From the NCBI RefSeq assembly GCF_002964045.1, contig NZ_POPB01000317.1:1-64000 (forward strand): a stretch of 64,000 nucleotides of DNA, in the 5' to 3' direction. Below are positions 63,233 through 64,000 of this stretch, piece after piece (position 1 is the stretch's first letter; the number at the start of each line of letters is the position of its first letter). The notes under the pieces were generated by a model that was not told where the DNA came from, did not search any database, and saw nothing but the letters and a program-made list of their open reading frames with translations. Made by a program: the position numbers and the translations under genes. Origin of the DNA: Streptococcus suis (GTDB taxonomy: Bacteria; Bacillota; Bacilli; Lactobacillales; Streptococcaceae).

Positions 63233-64000
63233 CAAACAAGATATACGAATACAGAGATGAGCATAACTGGTTTATTGGAAAGGCTAGCTTTGCCAACCTA
63301 TTTGGTTCATTTGGAGAAAATGGAAGAGAGCAGGAAGTTTACCAAATTGGTCAGTTGTTTGATAAACTGATTGCAGGTAACTATGAAGATGAGAATTTCA
63401 ACCAGTGTGTTAACATTGAGGTGATTAAACTTCAGTCTGAATTTGCCCTCTTTCAATTTGCCTGTGATGTTTTGAATGAGTTAAACAATCGCCAGTTCAA
63501 AGTTCTCCAACACCAAGGAGCTATTCTGGTAACAGAGAACGACAAACTTCTCTTAGTCCATCTGCCCCAAGCAGGGGTTAGCACGGCAGATTTCTTCGGT
63601 CAAGACAAGGGATTGGCAAGCGTAGGAGATACGATCTTGATTGCCACTAAAAATGAAGGCAAGACCAAGGAATTCCGTAAGTTTTTTGAACGATTTGGCT
63701 ACCAGGTCGAGAACCTCAACAACTACCCTGACCTGCCAGATGTAGCAGAAACAGGGATGACTTTTGAGGAAAATGCACGGCTCAAGGCTGAAACCATAGC
63801 AGAGCTGACAGGCAAAATGGTCTTGGCTGATGATTCAGGTTTGAAGGTTGATGCTCTTGGTGGTTTGCCAGGAGTTTGGTCTGCCCGTTTTTCAGGACCA
63901 GATGCCACAGATGAGCTCAATAATGCCAAGCTCTTGCACGAGTTGGCCATGGTCTTCGACTTGAAAAATCGTTCGGCACAATTCCATTGTACCCTGGTTA
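63229..64000 (+). CDS. rdgB: XTP/dITP diphosphatase with N-terminal extension (partial)
   Basis: 257 codons are visible; the gene runs off the window. From about residue 128 the Ham1/RdgB domain starts ([20 protein letters not shown]), with [10 protein letters not shown] and the metal-binding [14 protein letters not shown]. It hydrolyses non-canonical purine nucleoside triphosphates to monophosphates. The first ~127 residues ([18 protein letters not shown]...) are an extra domain that I recall as typical of streptococcal murI-linked RdgB; its function is unknown. ATG 63229 overlaps the murI stop. Confidence 0.9.
   Translation, partial: MTNKIYEYRDEHNWFIGKASFANLFGSFGENGREQEVYQIGQLFDKLIAGNYEDENFNQCVNIEVIKLQSEFALFQFACDVLNELNNRQFKVLQHQGAILVTENDKLLLVHLPQAGVSTADFFGQDKGLASVGDTILIATKNEGKTKEFRKFFERFGYQVENLNNYPDLPDVAETGMTFEENARLKAETIAELTGKMVLADDSGLKVDALGGLPGVWSARFSGPDATDELNNAKLLHELAMVFDLKNRSAQFHCTLV

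Noticed and set aside
1-64000. tRNA, rRNA, prophage or complete insertion sequence
   Set aside because: No tRNA cloverleaf with consensus boxes, no rRNA stretch, and no transposase, integrase or phage structural gene was recognised by reading both strands.

Overview
The window is low-GC Firmicute DNA from the genus Streptococcus. Gene content and order (metE-metF, metQ-M20 peptidase-metN-metI, glyQ/glyS, rsmH-ftsL-pbp2X-mraY, gnd-ritR, nrdR-dnaB-dnaI-der, SNF2-unknown-murC-GNAT-mltG-greA, murI-rdgB) and the intergenic repeat family point most strongly to Streptococcus suis. The species call is an inference from remembered synteny and protein similarity; no search was run. It is a chromosomal core segment. 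No rRNA, tRNA, CRISPR array, phage or complete insertion sequence was found.

1-13 kb: the methionine genes metE-metF lie on the minus strand. Then come a class I amidotransferase, a 1326-residue cell-wall surface protein with a YSIRK-type signal and an LPRTN sorting motif, and the methionine ABC importer metQ-(M20 peptidase)-metN-metI. Inverted repeats of the form TATAR-N7-YTATA precede both metE and metQ and look like shared MetR/MtaR boxes.

13-19 kb: a glycine-specific T-box (specifier GGC) heads an operon with a gluzincin-type metallopeptidase-like gene, a hairpin-rich relic element, glyQ, glyS and a DUF896 gene. Two AT-rich accessory genes are embedded in it: an unknown 123-residue protein wedged between glyQ and glyS, and a RES-domain-like protein between glyS and DUF896. 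This is the best candidate for an undescribed system.

19-30 kb: an M50-like membrane protease, a MATE exporter and a KtrAB-type potassium system. Then follows a flavin-based extracellular electron transfer cluster (EetB-like, FMN lipoprotein, ApbE/FmnB, UbiA/DmkA, EetA-like). Its NADH dehydrogenase gene survives only as a 14-codon relic. Next is an XRE-DUF3278 membrane-protein operon preceded by four copies of an 18-bp operator-like palindrome.

30-42 kb: the division and wall genes rsmH (apparently leaderless), ftsL, pbp2X and mraY; a DEAD-box helicase with a possible RNA switch in its leader; DUF4059, trxB, DUF177, gnd, the atypical orphan regulator ritR, a repeat element and an AI-2E family exporter.

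42-64 kb: nrdR-dnaB-dnaI, a nitroreductase killed by one TAG codon, an array of perfect hairpins, der, two paralogous membrane proteins, a SWIM/SNF2 helicase, an unknown gene, murC, GNAT, mltG, greA, yidC, acyP, a SpoU methyltransferase, an HD protein, a BI-1 family protein, pepC, lysA, a YneF protein, murI, and an rdgB gene cut off by the window end.
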